Both the position numbers and the translations under genes were made by a program. Under the pieces are notes generated by a model. It was given only the letters and a program-made list of their open reading frames with translations. It did not search any database and was not told the DNA's origin. From Oscillospiraceae bacterium (GTDB lineage: Bacteria; Bacillota; Clostridia; Oscillospirales; Oscillospiraceae): 5,242 nucleotides of DNA. How positions within the stretch are numbered: position 1 is the first letter of the stretch; each line of letters starts with the position of its first letter. Of this stretch, positions 3,972 through 5,242 are shown one piece after another. The DNA lies in the NCBI GenBank assembly GCA_031266955.1, contig JAISAA010000285.1, positions 1-5,242 of the forward strand, written 5' to 3'.

Positions 3972-5242
3972 ATGCAACGGCTTTTAATGAAAGAACTGCT
4001 CAATTGGAAAGACAAAAAGGATCGCTTGCCGCTGATATTGAAAGGGGCGCGTCAGGTCGGCAAGTCGTGGCTTTTGAATGAGTTCGGCAAAACAGCCTTT
4101 AACGATGTGTTTTACATCAATTTTGAAAACACGCCGGGACTGAAAGAGACGTTTGACGGCGACATCTCGCCGGGCAGGATACTCGACCTGCTCGGCGCGC
4201 TGCACGGCAAGCGGATCAAGCCGGAGGATACGCTTTTGATATTTGACGAGGTGCAGGAAATTCCCCGCGCCTTGACCGCGCTGAAATACTTTGCGGAATC
4301 CGCACCGGAATACGCAGTATGCTGTGCCGGCTCGCTGCTCGGCGTCGCGCTCCACAGCGGGACGTCGTTCCCTGTCGGCAAGGTGGATTTTCTCACTTTA
4401 CAGCCGCTTGATTTCGAGGAATTTTTGCTCGCGAACGACGAGGGCGCGATGATTGACTTTATCCGCAGCGGCGGTATACAGGCGGTACCGCAGGCGGTCG
4501 CCGATAAACTCACAGACTATTTGAAGCAGTACTTTATAATAGGCGGTATGCCCGCGGCGGTAAGCTCGTGGCTCGAGACAAGGGACTATTCCGCCGTGGA
4601 GACGCGCCAGCGCAACATACTGACGACCTATGAAAATGACTTCTCCAAACACGCGCCGAGAGGGGTCGTGCCGAAGCTGCGGTATTTGTGGAACAGCGTC
4701 CCGTCCCAGCTCGCCAAGGAAAACAAAAAATTCATCTACGGCTTAGTGCGCGAGGGGGCAAGGGCGCGTGACTACGAAGAGGCAATGCTGTGGTTTCTTG
4801 ACAGCGGCTTATTGCGCAAGGTCGGCAGGATAACGAAAGCCGCGGCGCCGCTGAAGGCCTACGAGGATCTGAAAGCGTTCAAGCTGTACCATCTCGACGT
4901 GGGCTTGCTGCGCGTTATGAGCGAGCTGTCGCCGGAGGCGATTCTGGACGGCGTCAGGATATTCGAGGAATTCAAGGGCGCGCTCACGGAGCAGTTCGTA
5001 TTATCAGAGCTCTCGGGGAAGGACTTCATACGGAATATTTACTATTGGACGTCGGACGGTATCGCCGAAGTGGATTTCGTCTTTGCGGACAGCCGCGATA
5101 TTTACCCGGTAGAAGTCAAGGCTGGCGAAAATCTGCGGGCAAAAAGTCTAAAAATGTACCGCGAGAAGTACGTCCCGAAGCTGTCGATCCGCACTTCTCT
5201 GTCCAATCTGCGGCTTGATAACGGCCTTCTGAATATCCCGCT
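3972..5242 (+). CDS. ATP-binding protein, AAA_14 + DUF4143 (COG1373), C-terminus cut by window edge
   Basis: The frame is open from the ATG at 3972 to the window end: 423 codons with no stop. Members are usually about 420-450 residues and often close with a segment like the LLNIP seen here, so only a short tail is missing. Visible parts are the P-loop GARQVGKS (25-32), Walker B LLIFDEVQ (88-95) with Asp92 and Glu93, and a sensor-1 like CCAGSLLG (117-124). Then come the PLDFEEFL stretch (145-152) and GGMPAAV (191-197), both typical of the family. The C-terminal DUF4143 half carries Glu340, EVDF (366-369) and PVEVKAG (379-385), which matches the E...(E/D)xD...ExK arrangement of a PD-(D/E)XK nuclease-like fold. 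Whether it cuts DNA is unproven. Family members are widespread accessory genes of unclear role. The start is fixed by GGAGGTGA (3959-3966). It has its own promoter with an inverted repeat. Confidence 0.9.
   Translation, partial: MQRLLMKELLNWKDKKDRLPLILKGARQVGKSWLLNEFGKTAFNDVFYINFENTPGLKETFDGDISPGRILDLLGALHGKRIKPEDTLLIFDEVQEIPRALTALKYFAESAPEYAVCCAGSLLGVALHSGTSFPVGKVDFLTLQPLDFEEFLLANDEGAMIDFIRSGGIQAVPQAVADKLTDYLKQYFIIGGMPAAVSSWLETRDYSAVETRQRNILTTYENDFSKHAPRGVVPKLRYLWNSVPSQLAKENKKFIYGLVREGARARDYEEAMLWFLDSGLLRKVGRITKAAAPLKAYEDLKAFKLYHLDVGLLRVMSELSPEAILDGVRIFEEFKGALTEQFVLSELSGKDFIRNIYYWTSDGIAEVDFVFADSRDIYPVEVKAGENLRAKSLKMYREKYVPKLSIRTSLSNLRLDNGLLNIP

Noticed and set aside
3984..4652. Several minus-strand open frames opposite the DUF4143 ATPase
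   Set aside because: The + strand frame is continuous with all family motifs; the opposite frames have no motif, and none has a convincing ribosome binding site.

Overview
This window looks like chromosomal DNA of a fairly GC-rich Firmicute, most likely a gut-type Clostridia or Oscillospirales member. The basis is strong AGGAGG-type ribosome binding sites about 8 nt from their starts, several near-perfect TTGACA/TATAAT (sigma-A type) promoters in short AT-rich gaps, and protein families common in that group. The taxonomy is an inference and no marker gene is present. The window is packed: the longest gap is about 170 bases, and I see no rRNA, tRNA, CRISPR array or insertion sequence.

Left edge (1-523). 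The first 37 codons of an archaeal-type P-loop ATPase run leftward out of the window from a consensus promoter whose -10 sits in a 16-bp palindrome. Next to it, on the + strand, is the 3' part of a GNAT acetyltransferase that has lost its N-terminal third and has no ribosome binding site, so it is probably a remnant. A strong two-way hairpin (548-577) separates it from the next genes.

Middle (596-2711). Three minus-strand genes run in the order membrane methyltransferase of the PEMT/ICMT fold (GTG start) -> alpha/beta hydrolase -> small FMN-binding split-barrel protein of the pyridoxamine-phosphate-oxidase class. The first two are 17 bases apart and probably one operon. The third has its own possible weaker promoter. 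Together they look like a small accessory metabolic or detoxification module; the substrate cannot be read from the sequence.

Right (2648-5242). A divergent promoter drives an unusual regulator: an excisionase-like helix-turn-helix module joined by a Gly/Arg-rich linker to an AraC-type sensor and DNA-binding domain. Its position back-to-back with the methyltransferase-hydrolase operon makes that operon the natural candidate target. Right after its stop codon comes a second near-consensus promoter carrying a perfect inverted repeat (AACGTGAT-N12-ATCACGTT), then an AAA_14/DUF4143 ATPase that runs off the right edge with almost its full length present. It has no listed stop because the window ends first.

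I did not find a clearly new defence or mobile system. The points most worth a second look are the fused HTH-AraC regulator, the inverted repeats placed on both ATPase promoters, and the methyltransferase/hydrolase pair.
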